This document shows positions 26,547 to 34,993 of a stretch of DNA of 64,000 nt, piece after piece. This stretch comes from Kordia sp. (GTDB lineage Bacteria > Bacteroidota > Bacteroidia > Flavobacteriales > Flavobacteriaceae), in contig NZ_JAKVBC010000016.1 of assembly GCF_022447245.1 (NCBI RefSeq), forward strand, positions 1 to 64,000, in the 5' to 3' direction. Both the position numbers and the translations under genes were made by a program. Numbering within the stretch: position 1 is the stretch's first letter; every line of letters begins with the position of its first letter. The notes under the pieces were generated by a model. The model was not told the origin of the DNA. It did not search any database and saw nothing but the letters and a program-made list of their open reading frames with translations.

Positions 26547-27368
26547 ATGACAACAATAGACACTTCCATAATTATAAGTACGTACAACTCTCCTGAGTGG
26601 TTGGCAAAAGTTTTACACGGATATAACAATCAAACCTATCGCTTGTTTGAAATTGTAATTGCAGACGATGGTTCCAAGCAAGAAACCTTTGATTTGATTG
26701 AAGAAATTCGCAAAGAAGTTTTTTATCCAATTGTACATGTGTGGCATGAAGATAACGGATTTCAGAAATCGCAAATCCTTAACAAAGCCACTGTAAAATG
26801 TAGTACACCTTATATCATTATGTCTGATGGCGATTGTATCCCGCGAGCCGATTTTGTAGAACATCATGTAAAGCTGCGTGAAGAAGGTTTTTTCCTTTCG
26901 GGAGGATACTTTATGCTACCAATGAATATTTCGGAACTCATTACAAAAGAAGATATTTACGAAGGCAATTGTTTTGATGTGTCTTGGTTGAAGAAACACG
27001 GTTTAAAAGCTTCGTTTAAGAACAATAAATTGACTTCAGCAGGATTAAAATCGCGTTTTTTGAATGCGGTAACACCAACAAATGCAAGCTGGAACGGACA
27101 CAATGCTTCTGGTTGGAAAAAAGATATTGTAGCTATTAATGGTTTTGATGAGCGCATGCAATACGGTGGACAAGATCGTGAGTTGGGAGAACGTTTATTC
27201 AATTATGGCTTAAAGAGTAAACAAATTCGTTACAGTGCAGTTTGCGTACATTTAGATCATCCACGTGGATATAAAAATCAAGAATCGATCAATAAAAACT
27301 TAGCCATTCGTAAAACGACCAAAGACGAAAAACGCAAGTGGACGGATTTTGGTATTGAGAAAAAGTAG
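26547..27368 (+). CDS. Glycosyltransferase family 2 with galactosyltransferase-like C-terminus
   Basis: 273 residues. N-terminal TSIIISTYNSPEWLAKVLHG, VIADDGSKQETFDLI, IIMSDGDCIPR (D-x-D) and a C-terminal GWKKDIVAINGFDERMQYGG-QDRELGERL block typical of galactosyltransferase-C domains of chondroitin-synthase-like enzymes. Adds a sugar to a surface glycan. An upstream in-frame Met (26463) would extend it by 28 residues into the divergent gene; the promoter box favours 26547. Confidence 0.88.
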   Translation: MTTIDTSIIISTYNSPEWLAKVLHGYNNQTYRLFEIVIADDGSKQETFDLIEEIRKEVFYPIVHVWHEDNGFQKSQILNKATVKCSTPYIIMSDGDCIPRADFVEHHVKLREEGFFLSGGYFMLPMNISELITKEDIYEGNCFDVSWLKKHGLKASFKNNKLTSAGLKSRFLNAVTPTNASWNGHNASGWKKDIVAINGFDERMQYGGQDRELGERLFNYGLKSKQIRYSAVCVHLDHPRGYKNQESINKNLAIRKTTKDEKRKWTDFGIEKK

Positions 27369-27460
27369 TACACTTCGGCTTTGCTCGGTGTACGTTTTTT
27401 GACTTGTTAGAAACGGCTTACGCCTTTAGAGCTTTAGACTCGTTTCTCTTTTAGATTTCT

Positions 27461-27585
27461 GACACTACTTTGCGAAAGTTATTCATATTGAGCTTGTCGA
27501 AATGGAAATTTACGGCAATCTGTGTCTTTAAAAGAAAAATGAAAAAGATATAAAAGGTTACTTCGTCATGCTTTCTCGTAATGAC
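27461..27585. repeat. Degenerate intergenic palindromic repeat
   Basis: Half-elements TGCGAAAGTT and GGCAATCTG are answered downstream by CTTCGTCATGC and CTCGTAATGAC. A second copy lies at 30137-30221. It also contains TTGAGCTTGTCGAAATGG, a unit of a second repeat family seen at 36794-36863 and 38750. Confidence 0.6.
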
Positions 27586-27608
27586 TTTTCAAAAGAATAC
27601 TTTTATAT

Positions 27609-28199
27609 TTAAAATCTAGCATTCAACATTTGTAATTTATAAGCTCCAATCTTCCAATAGGTTTTCTCTTCGTCGGTTTTTACGGTTGTAAAATCGAGTT
27701 GTTTTAGTTTATCAAAATATTCCCAACAACCAATTCCTTCACGGTAAATAGAGACAATTAAAACTCCATCATCTGTTAAGTGCGCCAACATTCTGTCTAA
27801 CACATTTTGCTTTTCAGATTCATGCACATAATAAAAGGCTTCATTAAAAATGATGACATCAAATTTTTGCTTTGGTGTATAATTATGAATATCGGCTGTA
27901 ACAAATTCAGCCTTTGGAAAGTTTTTTGTTTTTGCCTTTTGAATAGAAACGGCAGAAAAGTCCATTCCTAAGAAATAACTGAAAACTTCAGGAGTTATAT
28001 ATTCGTTCAAAACACCTTCACCTGCACCTAAATCAAGAATGCTAGGTTGTGCTTTCCCATAAGATTTGATAAAGTTGATAATTGTTTGGTAGCGTTCTGC
28101 TTCAATCGGATTGCGCAAATTGTCCCAACGACCTTTGCGATATTGTTTGTTCCAACGAAGTTTTCGTCGCCAATTATGAAATTTATCAAGTAGATTCAT
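27609..28199 (-). CDS. Class I SAM-dependent methyltransferase
   Basis: 196 residues. Motif I ILDLGAGEGVLNEY near residue 55, post-I FLGMDFSAVSI, motif II FDVIIFNEAFYYV near 105, and motif III LTDDGVLIVSIY. Substrate not identifiable; the neighbours suggest a glycan or lipid-linked sugar. It follows the GT9 gene after one base, so they are co-transcribed. Confidence 0.85.
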   Translation of the reverse strand: MNLLDKFHNWRRKLRWNKQYRKGRWDNLRNPIEAERYQTIINFIKSYGKAQPSILDLGAGEGVLNEYITPEVFSYFLGMDFSAVSIQKAKTKNFPKAEFVTADIHNYTPKQKFDVIIFNEAFYYVHESEKQNVLDRMLAHLTDDGVLIVSIYREGIGCWEYFDKLKQLDFTTVKTDEEKTYWKIGAYKLQMLNARF

Positions 28200-28200
28200 G

Positions 28201-29265
28201 TTATTTTTTTAAATGTAAAGCTAAGAATTTTTCTAGCTTCGTAATAATCATTTCTGGTGTTAATTGCTTGTATAAATCATGCGGATTTTCTTCAATTTTC
28301 TTACGTTCTTCAAACGTAAACGTATCAAATAAATCAGGCTTCTCTTCTAATAAGTGAATCGATTCATGTTGCTTTCCATCTTCAAAACTAGCCCAATGAT
28401 CTTTGTTTACATAGGGTGAAAATATTGTAAATGTTGGTTTATTCAAAGCCTTTGCAATATGTACAATACCACCTTCATTGGCAACCATTAAATCACATGC
28501 ATACATCAGTCGTACAAAACCGCGAATACTATCTTCATAGATATCTAAAATGATACTTTCCTTGTTTTGGCAAAGTGCGTAAATTTTATCCGCTTCTGCT
28601 TTTTGTTTCGGTGCATAGTTGAATAAAATATGAACCTTATGATTTGATGTAATGTAATCTACAATTTCGGCAATATATTCATACGGCATCGATTTTTGCG
28701 GTGTGCTTCCCAAAATTCCCAACATTAATACAGGATCTTTGTATTGATCTAGTTTGGGATAGTTTTTTTCGCTTTCTTTTAAGGTGATTTTAGGTTCAAA
28801 ATCTGGATTCTCCAATGGAAAAACACTTGTTATTAAATTGATTCTGTCTTCAATTGCTTTTCCGCAAATCTGCGTTTTTTCATCTAATAAATTAATCGGA
28901 TGCGAGTAGAAGCGAAGCGGTAATTTTTTATGCTTGCGTTTATTCCCAATACGATATTCAGCTTTTGAAAAATAACAAATCAAACGACTTTGCAGTTTAG
29001 AATACGGATCAAAAATGATATCGTATTTCTCTTTACGAACTTTACGAATCATTTTGATCAAATTTGGAATCTTTTTTAGTTCCTTTTCATTGATGGGAAT
29101 GATTACATCTATATTCGGATTGTTTTCAATAACACCATTCGTAAAATCATACGCCATAAAATCAACGCGACTTTCGGGGAATATCTTCTTAATATTATTG
29201 GCAATTACAGAACTTATCAGGACATCTCCAATACGTTTGTTCTGTATAATTAATATTTTTTTCAT
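28201..29265 (-). CDS. Glycosyltransferase family 9 (heptosyltransferase-like)
   Basis: 354 residues from ATG 29265 (an upstream TTG would add MHA). GT-B fold: ILIIQNKRIGDVLISSVIAN at the N-terminus, LMLGILGSTPQKSMP near 182, and the donor-site block LMVANEGGIVHIAKALNKPT near 265. Family members add heptose or related sugars to LPS inner core from the cytoplasmic side. Co-transcribed with the methyltransferase; divergent from the Kdo-kinase-like gene. Confidence 0.88.
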   Translation of the reverse strand: MKKILIIQNKRIGDVLISSVIANNIKKIFPESRVDFMAYDFTNGVIENNPNIDVIIPINEKELKKIPNLIKMIRKVRKEKYDIIFDPYSKLQSRLICYFSKAEYRIGNKRKHKKLPLRFYSHPINLLDEKTQICGKAIEDRINLITSVFPLENPDFEPKITLKESEKNYPKLDQYKDPVLMLGILGSTPQKSMPYEYIAEIVDYITSNHKVHILFNYAPKQKAEADKIYALCQNKESIILDIYEDSIRGFVRLMYACDLMVANEGGIVHIAKALNKPTFTIFSPYVNKDHWASFEDGKQHESIHLLEEKPDLFDTFTFEERKKIEENPHDLYKQLTPEMIITKLEKFLALHLKK

Positions 29266-29339
29266 TGCGTGCAATTATGAATCTAGGCGTTCTGCGCAAA
29301 ATATTATTTTTTCAGCTTTTATTAAAATTTCAATTAACA

Positions 29340-29347
29340 TATCTTTG
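29340..29347 (+). promoter_or_regulatory. -7 promoter box for the Kdo-kinase-like gene
   Basis: TATCTTTG (TAnnTTTG), 17 bp before the ATG at 29365. Confidence 0.5.
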
Positions 29348-29364
29348 AAAAATATCCTCGAACT

Positions 29365-30126
29365 ATGCAAACGGTACATATTCATCCAAATTACAAAGAT
29401 CAGAAAGAAGCAATTTTGGCTTTTATCAACGGATTTGAATCACAAGGGGAATATGTGACCAAAGGTGAGCGAAACGTAATCAAGTCTTTTGATTTGAATG
29501 GAGAAAAGATCAATATTAAATCGTTTCGTGTGCCCAAAACGTTCAATAGTTTTGTGTATAAATTTATACGACCTTCTAAAGCAAAACGTTCGTTTGAATA
29601 TGCTGAAAGGTTACTATCATTTGGAATTAAAACGCCGTTTCCAATTGCATACTTTGAAAATCACACTGCTTTGGGTTTAAAAGAAAGTTATTATGTCAGT
29701 GCACATATTGACTATGATTTTGATTTTCGAGCGTTGATTCACGATCCGTTGTTTGAAAATCGCAGATACATTTTAGAACAATTTGCAGAATTTTGCTTTC
29801 AACTGCATGAAAATAATGTCAATTTTTTAGATCACTCTCCAGGAAATACTTTGATTGTTCAGGATGGAAAAGAATACGAATTCTATTTAATCGATTTAAA
29901 CAGAATGAAGTTTGAAGCGATGGATTTAGAGAAACGTATGGAAAATTTAAAACGTTTATGGTTATCCAAACTAATGATTCATATCATAAGCAAACGTTAT
30001 GCAGAACTTGCCAATAAAGAATTGCATGAAGTACAAGATGTGTTACTCAAATATAGTCAAGCTTTCAAGCGTAAAATCAATCGTAAAAAATATTTGAAGA
30101 AGAAGTATTTGAAGAAAAAGAAGTGA
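29365..30126 (+). CDS. Lipopolysaccharide kinase (Kdo/WaaP-like) family protein
   Basis: 253 residues. InaA/WaaP/KdkA-type kinase fold: hinge-like YYVSAHIDYDFDF, catalytic loop NFLDHSPGNTLIV near 152 (D and N present), and metal-binding LIDLNRMKF near 174. Family members phosphorylate Kdo or heptose in the LPS inner core. The C-terminus is a Lys-rich tail with a duplicated K-K-K-Y-L-K unit, perhaps a membrane-surface anchor. Last gene of the glycan region. Confidence 0.83.
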   Translation: MQTVHIHPNYKDQKEAILAFINGFESQGEYVTKGERNVIKSFDLNGEKINIKSFRVPKTFNSFVYKFIRPSKAKRSFEYAERLLSFGIKTPFPIAYFENHTALGLKESYYVSAHIDYDFDFRALIHDPLFENRRYILEQFAEFCFQLHENNVNFLDHSPGNTLIVQDGKEYEFYLIDLNRMKFEAMDLEKRMENLKRLWLSKLMIHIISKRYAELANKELHEVQDVLLKYSQAFKRKINRKKYLKKKYLKKKK

Positions 30127-30136
30127 TTTTTTGAAA

Positions 30137-30221
30137 CGTCATTGCGAAAGTTTTGAAAAAAACTTATGGCAATCTGTTACTTAAAAAACAGATTACTTCG
30201 TCATGCTTTTTCGTAATAACG
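30137..30221. repeat. Intergenic palindromic repeat
   Basis: CGTCATTGCGAAAG and GGCAATCTGTT on one side, AACAGATTACTTCGTCATG and CGTAATAACG on the other: an imperfect inverted repeat of the CGTCATTGCGA / GCAATCTG type found between genes in many Flavobacteriia. A decayed copy is at 27461-27585. Confidence 0.65.
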
Positions 30222-30284
30222 CTTCACAAAAAATGTCAAATAAAAGGCGAACTGAAATTTCAATCCGCCAATTATGTTTTATCT

Positions 30285-30343
30285 TCTAACAAGTCTAACA
30301 AGTCTAACAAGTCTAACAAGTCTAACAAGTCTAACAAGTCTAA
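30285..30343. repeat. 9-bp tandem repeat running into the dapD stop codon
   Basis: Unit TCTAACAAG in six perfect copies plus a partial one; the last partial unit supplies the dapD stop codon (TAG on the minus strand, 30340-30342). A simple-sequence array that could change length by slippage. Confidence 0.9.
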
Positions 30344-31155
30344 ACCGCTACATCATGCTCACGCAAAGCATCGTTTAAAGAAGTCTTTTTATTGGTACTT
30401 TCTTTACGTTTTCCAATAATTAGCGCACAAGGAACTTGATAATCTCCAGCAGGAAATTTTTTAGTGTAACTTCCCGGAATTACAACAGATCGTGCAGGAA
30501 CGCGACCTTTCATTTCAATTGGTTCATCACCTGTAATATCAATAATTTTCGTGGAAGCAGTCAATACAACATTGGCACCTAATACAGCTTCTTCTTCTAC
30601 GCGAACACCTTCCACTACAATACATCTTGAACCAATGAATGCATTATTTTCAATAATCACAGGAGCTGCTTGCAATGGTTCTAACACACCACCAATTCCA
30701 ACACCGCCAGACAAGTGTACATTTTTACCAATTTGAGCACAGCTTCCAACTGTTGCCCAAGTATCAACCATAGTTCCTTCATCTACATACGCACCAATAT
30801 TTACATAACTTGGCATCATAATTACACCTTTAGAAACATACGCTCCATGACGTGCAATTGCATGTGGAACCACGCGAATTCCTTTTTCTTTATAACCGCG
30901 TTTTAAAGGAATTTTGTCATGAAATTCAAAAATCCCAGCTTCTAAGGTTTCCATTTTCTGAATTGGGAAATATAACACCACCGCTTTTTTAACCCATTCG
31001 TTCACTTGCCAACCATCAGCAGTTGGTTCTGCCACACGTAACTCTCCAACGTCCAATAAATCAATTACCTTACGAATGGCTGCTTGTGTATCTTCGTTTT
31101 TTAATAAATCTCGGTTATCCCAAGCATTTTCTATAGTTTCTTTTAATGCGATCAT
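30340..31155 (-). CDS. dapD: 2,3,4,5-tetrahydropyridine-2,6-dicarboxylate N-succinyltransferase
   Basis: 271 residues. Left-handed beta-helix of hexapeptide repeats (residues ~105-215), with family segments GVRVVPHAIARHGAYV, MPSYVNIGAYVDEGTMVDTWATVGSCAQIG (central catalytic region) and GGVLEPLQAAPVIIENNAF. It succinylates tetrahydrodipicolinate in the succinylase branch of lysine and diaminopimelate synthesis; dapB is in the same window. A -7 box is at 31177-31184. Confidence 0.95.
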   Translation of the reverse strand: MIALKETIENAWDNRDLLKNEDTQAAIRKVIDLLDVGELRVAEPTADGWQVNEWVKKAVVLYFPIQKMETLEAGIFEFHDKIPLKRGYKEKGIRVVPHAIARHGAYVSKGVIMMPSYVNIGAYVDEGTMVDTWATVGSCAQIGKNVHLSGGVGIGGVLEPLQAAPVIIENNAFIGSRCIVVEGVRVEEEAVLGANVVLTASTKIIDITGDEPIEMKGRVPARSVVIPGSYTKKFPAGDYQVPCALIIGKRKESTNKKTSLNDALREHDVAV

Positions 31156-31176
31156 GTTTTTAATTTTTTACGATCA

Positions 31177-31184
31177 CAAAGATA
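31177..31184 (-). promoter_or_regulatory. -7 promoter box for dapD
   Basis: Reads TATCTTTG on the minus strand, 22 bp before the start codon. Confidence 0.5.
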
Positions 31185-31259
31185 AAATCTTCCTATAAAT
31201 ATTTCATGAAAATTTACAGATCTAACAGATTCTATCAGTTTAAAACAAATTGTAAGTTT

Positions 31260-32039
31260 TTAAGAAACAGTTTGCATTTTTCGCACACGTTTTAAAATTG
31301 ACTTTTTAGACATAAATGGCAACATTTTCATCATAATCTTTTGTGAAGTTGTGAGTCCTGAAATGACATCCAAATCGCCTTTTAACATGGCATTATAACC
31401 ATCTTCAGCCACACTTCTTGCGCTTGCAGTTTTGTCAAAAAGTTCTGTTTTGTCCATTCCAGAAACAGCCGCAAAATCGGTTGCTGTAGCGCCTGGCATT
31501 AAATTGGTAACTGTAATATTGGTGTCATGTAATTCTTCTGCAATCGCATTACTAAAAAAGGTTACATAGGCTTTTGTAGCATAATACACTGCTTGTAATG
31601 GTCCAGGAAGAAAGCTTGCTGTTGAAGATACATTCAAAATCTTACCATCATTACGAGCCACAAAGTCTTGTAAAAAATGATGTGATAAAGCTGTAAGCGC
31701 ACTGATGTTTAATTGAATCATGTTTAAATCGGTTTGTAAATCACGCTGATCAAATCGACCTAAACCACCAAAACCTGCGTTGTTGATAAGGTAATCTACT
31801 TTGATGTTAGAAGCTGTTACCGCATCATAAATTTCTTTTGGTGCGTTTGGATCTGTTAAATCTTTCGCGATGATAGTAACGTGTATCTTATGAGCTGTTT
31901 CTAATTCTGTTTTTAATGTTTTCAATTTGTCTTCACTTCGTGCGATAATGACCAAATCACCGCCTTTTTCTGCATGAATCTTTGCAAATTCTTTTCCTAT
32001 TCCGCTACTTGCGCCTGTGATTAATGCTGTTTTTTTCAT
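31260..32039 (-). CDS. Short-chain dehydrogenase/reductase (SDR)
   Basis: 259 residues. Classical SDR: cofactor motif TGASSGIGK near residue 8, NNAG near 87, catalytic Ser (NVSSTAS) and Y-x-x-x-K (YYATK) near 156-160. NADP preference is likely (Arg after the second strand, IIARSEDK). Substrate unknown. It is 74 bp downstream of a TetR regulator gene on the same strand, and both carry a similar AGTGAG...CTTAC motif upstream, so TetR control is likely. Confidence 0.9.
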   Translation of the reverse strand: MKKTALITGASSGIGKEFAKIHAEKGGDLVIIARSEDKLKTLKTELETAHKIHVTIIAKDLTDPNAPKEIYDAVTASNIKVDYLINNAGFGGLGRFDQRDLQTDLNMIQLNISALTALSHHFLQDFVARNDGKILNVSSTASFLPGPLQAVYYATKAYVTFFSNAIAEELHDTNITVTNLMPGATATDFAAVSGMDKTELFDKTASARSVAEDGYNAMLKGDLDVISGLTTSQKIMMKMLPFMSKKSILKRVRKMQTVS

Positions 32040-32056
32040 TATTTCTTAGTTTAATT

Positions 32057-32070
32057 AGTGAGTACTTACT
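32057..32070. promoter_or_regulatory. Candidate TetR operator upstream of the SDR gene
   Basis: AGTGAGTACTTACT is a near-perfect palindrome (one mismatch per half), 18 bp upstream of the SDR start. It resembles the site at 32647-32660. Confidence 0.5.
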
Positions 32071-32113
32071 TTTTTTATGAATAAATTTTTTTAGATATGA
32101 TTTATAATTTAGG

Positions 32114-32635
32114 TTATAGTTTGTATTTGAGTAATAAAAATGACTTGTATGCTTCTTGTTGTTTTAAATTTCCTTTTAAAATTTCTGAGGAAATACTTTC
32201 TACGATTTGATTTAATAAAATTGCTTCCAAATTAGGGTTTTCATATTCCAAGGCTTCAAAAGCAGTTGCTAGTTTATCTATTAAGGGTTGCATTTTTTGT
32301 GGATTGTTATATGCCACTTCCCACTTTAGTTTAAACTGCAAACGCCAAAAATCAAATTCACTTTCCTTGACACCAAAGGGAAGTTCAATAGCTTTTTTAA
32401 GTACAGTTTTAGCATCTGTTTCCATGATGATAGGCATGATTACTTCTGCAATTCTTACTTCTGCATCTTTAATGATGGCATCGAGCAATCCTTGTTTATT
32501 TGTAAAATGTCTGAATATTAAGCCTTCGGAAACGCCAGCTTTCTTTCCAATTTTACTGGTAGAGGTAGCATTGTATCCTTCATTAGAAAATAATTCTAAG
32601 GCAGCATGTAATATTTTTTCTTGTTTATCAGTCAT
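32114..32635 (-). CDS. TetR/AcrR family transcriptional regulator
   Basis: 173 residues. N-terminal TetR helix-turn-helix: ILHAALELFSNEGYNATST, SKIGKKAGVSEGLIFRHFTNKQGLLDAI. The C-terminal ligand domain is unassigned. Sits directly upstream of the SDR gene and has a palindrome over its own promoter (32647-32660), as expected for autoregulation and control of the SDR. Confidence 0.92.
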   Translation of the reverse strand: MTDKQEKILHAALELFSNEGYNATSTSKIGKKAGVSEGLIFRHFTNKQGLLDAIIKDAEVRIAEVIMPIIMETDAKTVLKKAIELPFGVKESEFDFWRLQFKLKWEVAYNNPQKMQPLIDKLATAFEALEYENPNLEAILLNQIVESISSEILKGNLKQQEAYKSFLLLKYKL

Positions 32636-32646
32636 TTAAAATAAAT

Positions 32647-32670
32647 AGTGAGCAATCACTTACAAAAGTA
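32647..32670 (-). promoter_or_regulatory. TetR promoter (-7 box) with overlapping palindromic operator
   Basis: The palindrome AGTGA-GCAA-TCACT (32647-32660) lies immediately downstream of a perfect -7 box, TACTTTTG on the minus strand (32663-32670), so a bound repressor would cover the transcription start of its own gene. It shares AGTGAG and CTTAC with the site upstream of the SDR. Confidence 0.55.
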
Positions 32671-32719
32671 AATCAAGTTTTTGAAATGGCAAAATTATGA
32701 TTTGTTAAAGCTTTTTTAA

Positions 32720-33886
32720 TCAGTTTCTTGGGTACTTTCGTCCATTTAAAAATTTACCTATAAAAGTATTACGAACACCGTAATGATAAGTGATAAAGCA
32801 TACAATTGCTGTCATCGCAGTAACCAATAAAAACTTTAGAATTCCGCCAATTGGTAATTCCCTTAAAAGAATTGGAAAGAGTGCGGTTAAAGGTAAATGA
32901 ATTAAATATACCCAATAAGAAGCGTCTGAAATATATCGCATCCGTTTTGAATGGTGACTTCCGTGACGAATAAATAATCCTGTGATTCCAAATATAAAGA
33001 GCCAGACAGTCAAGGAACTTAATGTGATCAATATGGGAGAATTGCTATTTGGTTTTAAACCGAGATCCATAAACTCAATTAAAACACCTTGTGTCATCAC
33101 GAGAAAAATTGCTGTTATTACAGTAAGCCAATCATATTTAATCAGTGTTTGTAAATGTTGTTTTGAAGTGTATAAAATCCATCCTACAAGATAAAAAGAA
33201 GTGTAGTATAAAAACGTAGCAATATCTGGCGGTAGTGAAGTAGATGAAGCTACCATTGGTGTTTTTAAAAGTGTCAAAACAACAAAGGTCATTCCTGAAA
33301 ATATGAGAATTCGAGCCAATGGTCTTTGAAAAATCCAATTTCCTATGAATTTAATTTGTTGTGATAATTTTGGAATTTTTCTTAAGATAAAAGCTAGTAT
33401 AACTGCAAATCCTGTGGCATATATCAAATAATACAAAAACCACAAATGTGAAGTACTTTTAGGAATGTAAAAGTTGAACTCAGAAAAAGGAGCTAAAGTC
33501 GTAGTCAATGCATGTTCATTTCCTTGCAAAGTCAAACTAGCATAATCAAAAGAAAACTGAACAATAGGAGCGAGGATGATTAAAAATAGTATAAATGGAA
33601 ATACAATTCGAGCAATTCTGTTTTTAATCATGCGTTTTGGGCTTCGTTCATAAAATAACATCGCACCAAAAAATCCAGCAATCAAGAAAAAGATGGGCAT
33701 CCGAAACGAATGAATCATCAGTACTAAAAAGTCAGTGGTGATATTAGTGGCAGCTGTATCTTTTATAATCCAAACATTTCCATGATTTGTGACATTGTAT
33801 GTAAGTGCTGAATGCAAGACCAAACCTAACATCATCATGATGGCGCGTAAGGAATCGAGTGAATGTATGCGTTGTGTTTTTTCCAA
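32720..33886 (-). CDS. Membrane acyltransferase, family 3 (OPG/MdoC-like)
   Basis: 388 residues, about ten membrane segments. The N-terminal signature is RIHSLDSLRAIMMMLGLVLHSA, with the conserved His, followed by RMPIFFLIAGFF and RIVFPFILF. These enzymes transfer acetyl or succinyl groups to periplasmic or surface glycans or lipids. Three bases from the neighbouring frameshifted gene and on the same strand. Confidence 0.88.
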   Translation of the reverse strand: MEKTQRIHSLDSLRAIMMMLGLVLHSALTYNVTNHGNVWIIKDTAATNITTDFLVLMIHSFRMPIFFLIAGFFGAMLFYERSPKRMIKNRIARIVFPFILFLIILAPIVQFSFDYASLTLQGNEHALTTTLAPFSEFNFYIPKSTSHLWFLYYLIYATGFAVILAFILRKIPKLSQQIKFIGNWIFQRPLARILIFSGMTFVVLTLLKTPMVASSTSLPPDIATFLYYTSFYLVGWILYTSKQHLQTLIKYDWLTVITAIFLVMTQGVLIEFMDLGLKPNSNSPILITLSSLTVWLFIFGITGLFIRHGSHHSKRMRYISDASYWVYLIHLPLTALFPILLRELPIGGILKFLLVTAMTAIVCFITYHYGVRNTFIGKFLNGRKYPRN

Positions 33887-33891
33887 AGAAG

Positions 33892-34451
33892 TTAGTGTGT
33901 AATTTGTATGCGTCTGTAAATCGTATTTTCTTCTGTTTTATAAAGGTTCATAGCGTTACAATCCAATCCATATGTCAAACTCAAACATTGGTCTGAATCA
34001 TAAAATTCAAATTCAATCCCAACTAAGTCATAATCATTCTCGTTTAAAGGTTCAGTAGTCTCAGGAGAATTGTGAAGAAAAAAATTATATTCAATCAAAA
34101 AAATATCATTAATTTTCCTTTTAAGACATTAAATTGCTCGAAAGGAGCTTCTTTCCAGATTAAAGGTATTTCATCATCAGCACCATACCAATCTAATTTT
34201 TTAGAAAGATCAATTGTGTTGATAGTCATGCCATATTCTGAAAGTTGAAAAGCAGTAAATTCAAATTGAATGGAGTCAATAACTATTATAATTGGTCCGT
34301 CGTTATTCCACTCATTAAATTCGGTATTCCATTGTACATAATACGTGCTAAACGTTTTGTGTAATGCGCTTTCACAATAATGTTTGTTTATATTTAAAAA
34401 AGAAATTGCATCAGAGAAAAATTGAGGTTTGTATTTAGGAATGCCAAGCAT
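33892..34451 (-). pseudogene. Hypothetical gene split by a frameshift
   Basis: Two overlapping frames read as one protein of ~185 residues. The upstream part starts at ATG 34451 (MLGIPKYKPQFFSDAIS...) and reaches WKEAPFEQFNVLKGK; the downstream part continues as INDIFLIEYNFFLHNSPETT and ends YRRIQITH at 33892. Around 34105-34115 the frame slips by one base (read straight on, it stops at LMIFF; shifted, it gives KINDIFLIEYN). The family (flavobacterial hypothetical with N-G-L-D-C-N and YRRI segments) is unnamed. It could also be two overlapping genes (33892-34098 and 34095-34451), but the shared continuity argues for one. Confidence 0.65.
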
Positions 34452-34557
34452 GGTGATTTTTAATAAAATATGTGTCTAAGATACTATAGAAATCTAACAT
34501 TCCCATCATTACAACAATAATTCACAACAATTTATATACACATTGAAATATAAAGCT

Positions 34558-34565
34558 TATTTTTG
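34558..34565 (+). promoter_or_regulatory. -7 promoter box for ruvX/def
   Basis: TATTTTTG (TAnnTTTG), 12 bp before the ruvX ATG. Its position supports the start at 34578. Confidence 0.5.
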
Positions 34566-34577
34566 CCAAAAATTTAT

Positions 34578-34985
34578 ATGGCGCGTATTCTAGCGATTGA
34601 TTACGGGAAGAAACGAACGGGAATTGCCGTTACTGATGAGATGCAATTAATAGCTTCTGGTTTAACGACAGTTCGCACGCATGATTTGATCAATTTTTTG
34701 AAAGAATACGTTAGTAAAGAAAATGTGGAATTGTTTTTGGTAGGAGAACCCAAACAAATGAACAATGAAGCTTCTGAAAGTGAAGTGCTAATTAAAGAGT
34801 TTATTCGCTTGCTAACCAAAGCCATTCCAACAATCCCGATAAAACGAGTTGACGAGCGTTTTACCTCAAAAATGGCATTTCAAACCATGATTGATAGCGG
34901 ATTGAAAAAGAAACAACGTCAAAATAAAAGTTTAATAGATGAAATAAGTGCAACAATTATATTGCAATCTTATCTATACAAATAG
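34578..34985 (+). CDS. ruvX: Putative Holliday junction resolvase RuvX/YqgF
   Basis: 135 residues. RNase H-like fold: RILAIDYGKKRTGIAVTDE (first Asp), LVGEPKQMNN, KRVDERFTSKMA and IDEISATIILQSYL (C-terminal acidic residue). Implicated in Holliday junction resolution and/or pre-16S rRNA processing. An upstream TTG would add five residues; ATG 34578 follows the promoter. Eight bases before def. Confidence 0.92.
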   Translation: MARILAIDYGKKRTGIAVTDEMQLIASGLTTVRTHDLINFLKEYVSKENVELFLVGEPKQMNNEASESEVLIKEFIRLLTKAIPTIPIKRVDERFTSKMAFQTMIDSGLKKKQRQNKSLIDEISATIILQSYLYK

Positions 34986-34993
34986 TACAAAAT

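Noticed and set aside
27369-27608. Possible small RNA or gene between the GT2 and methyltransferase genes
   Set aside because: The content is explained by degenerate intergenic repeats; no reading frame or clear terminator pair.
30285-30343. Tandem array as a CRISPR
   Set aside because: The unit is nine bases with no spacers; it is a simple tandem repeat.
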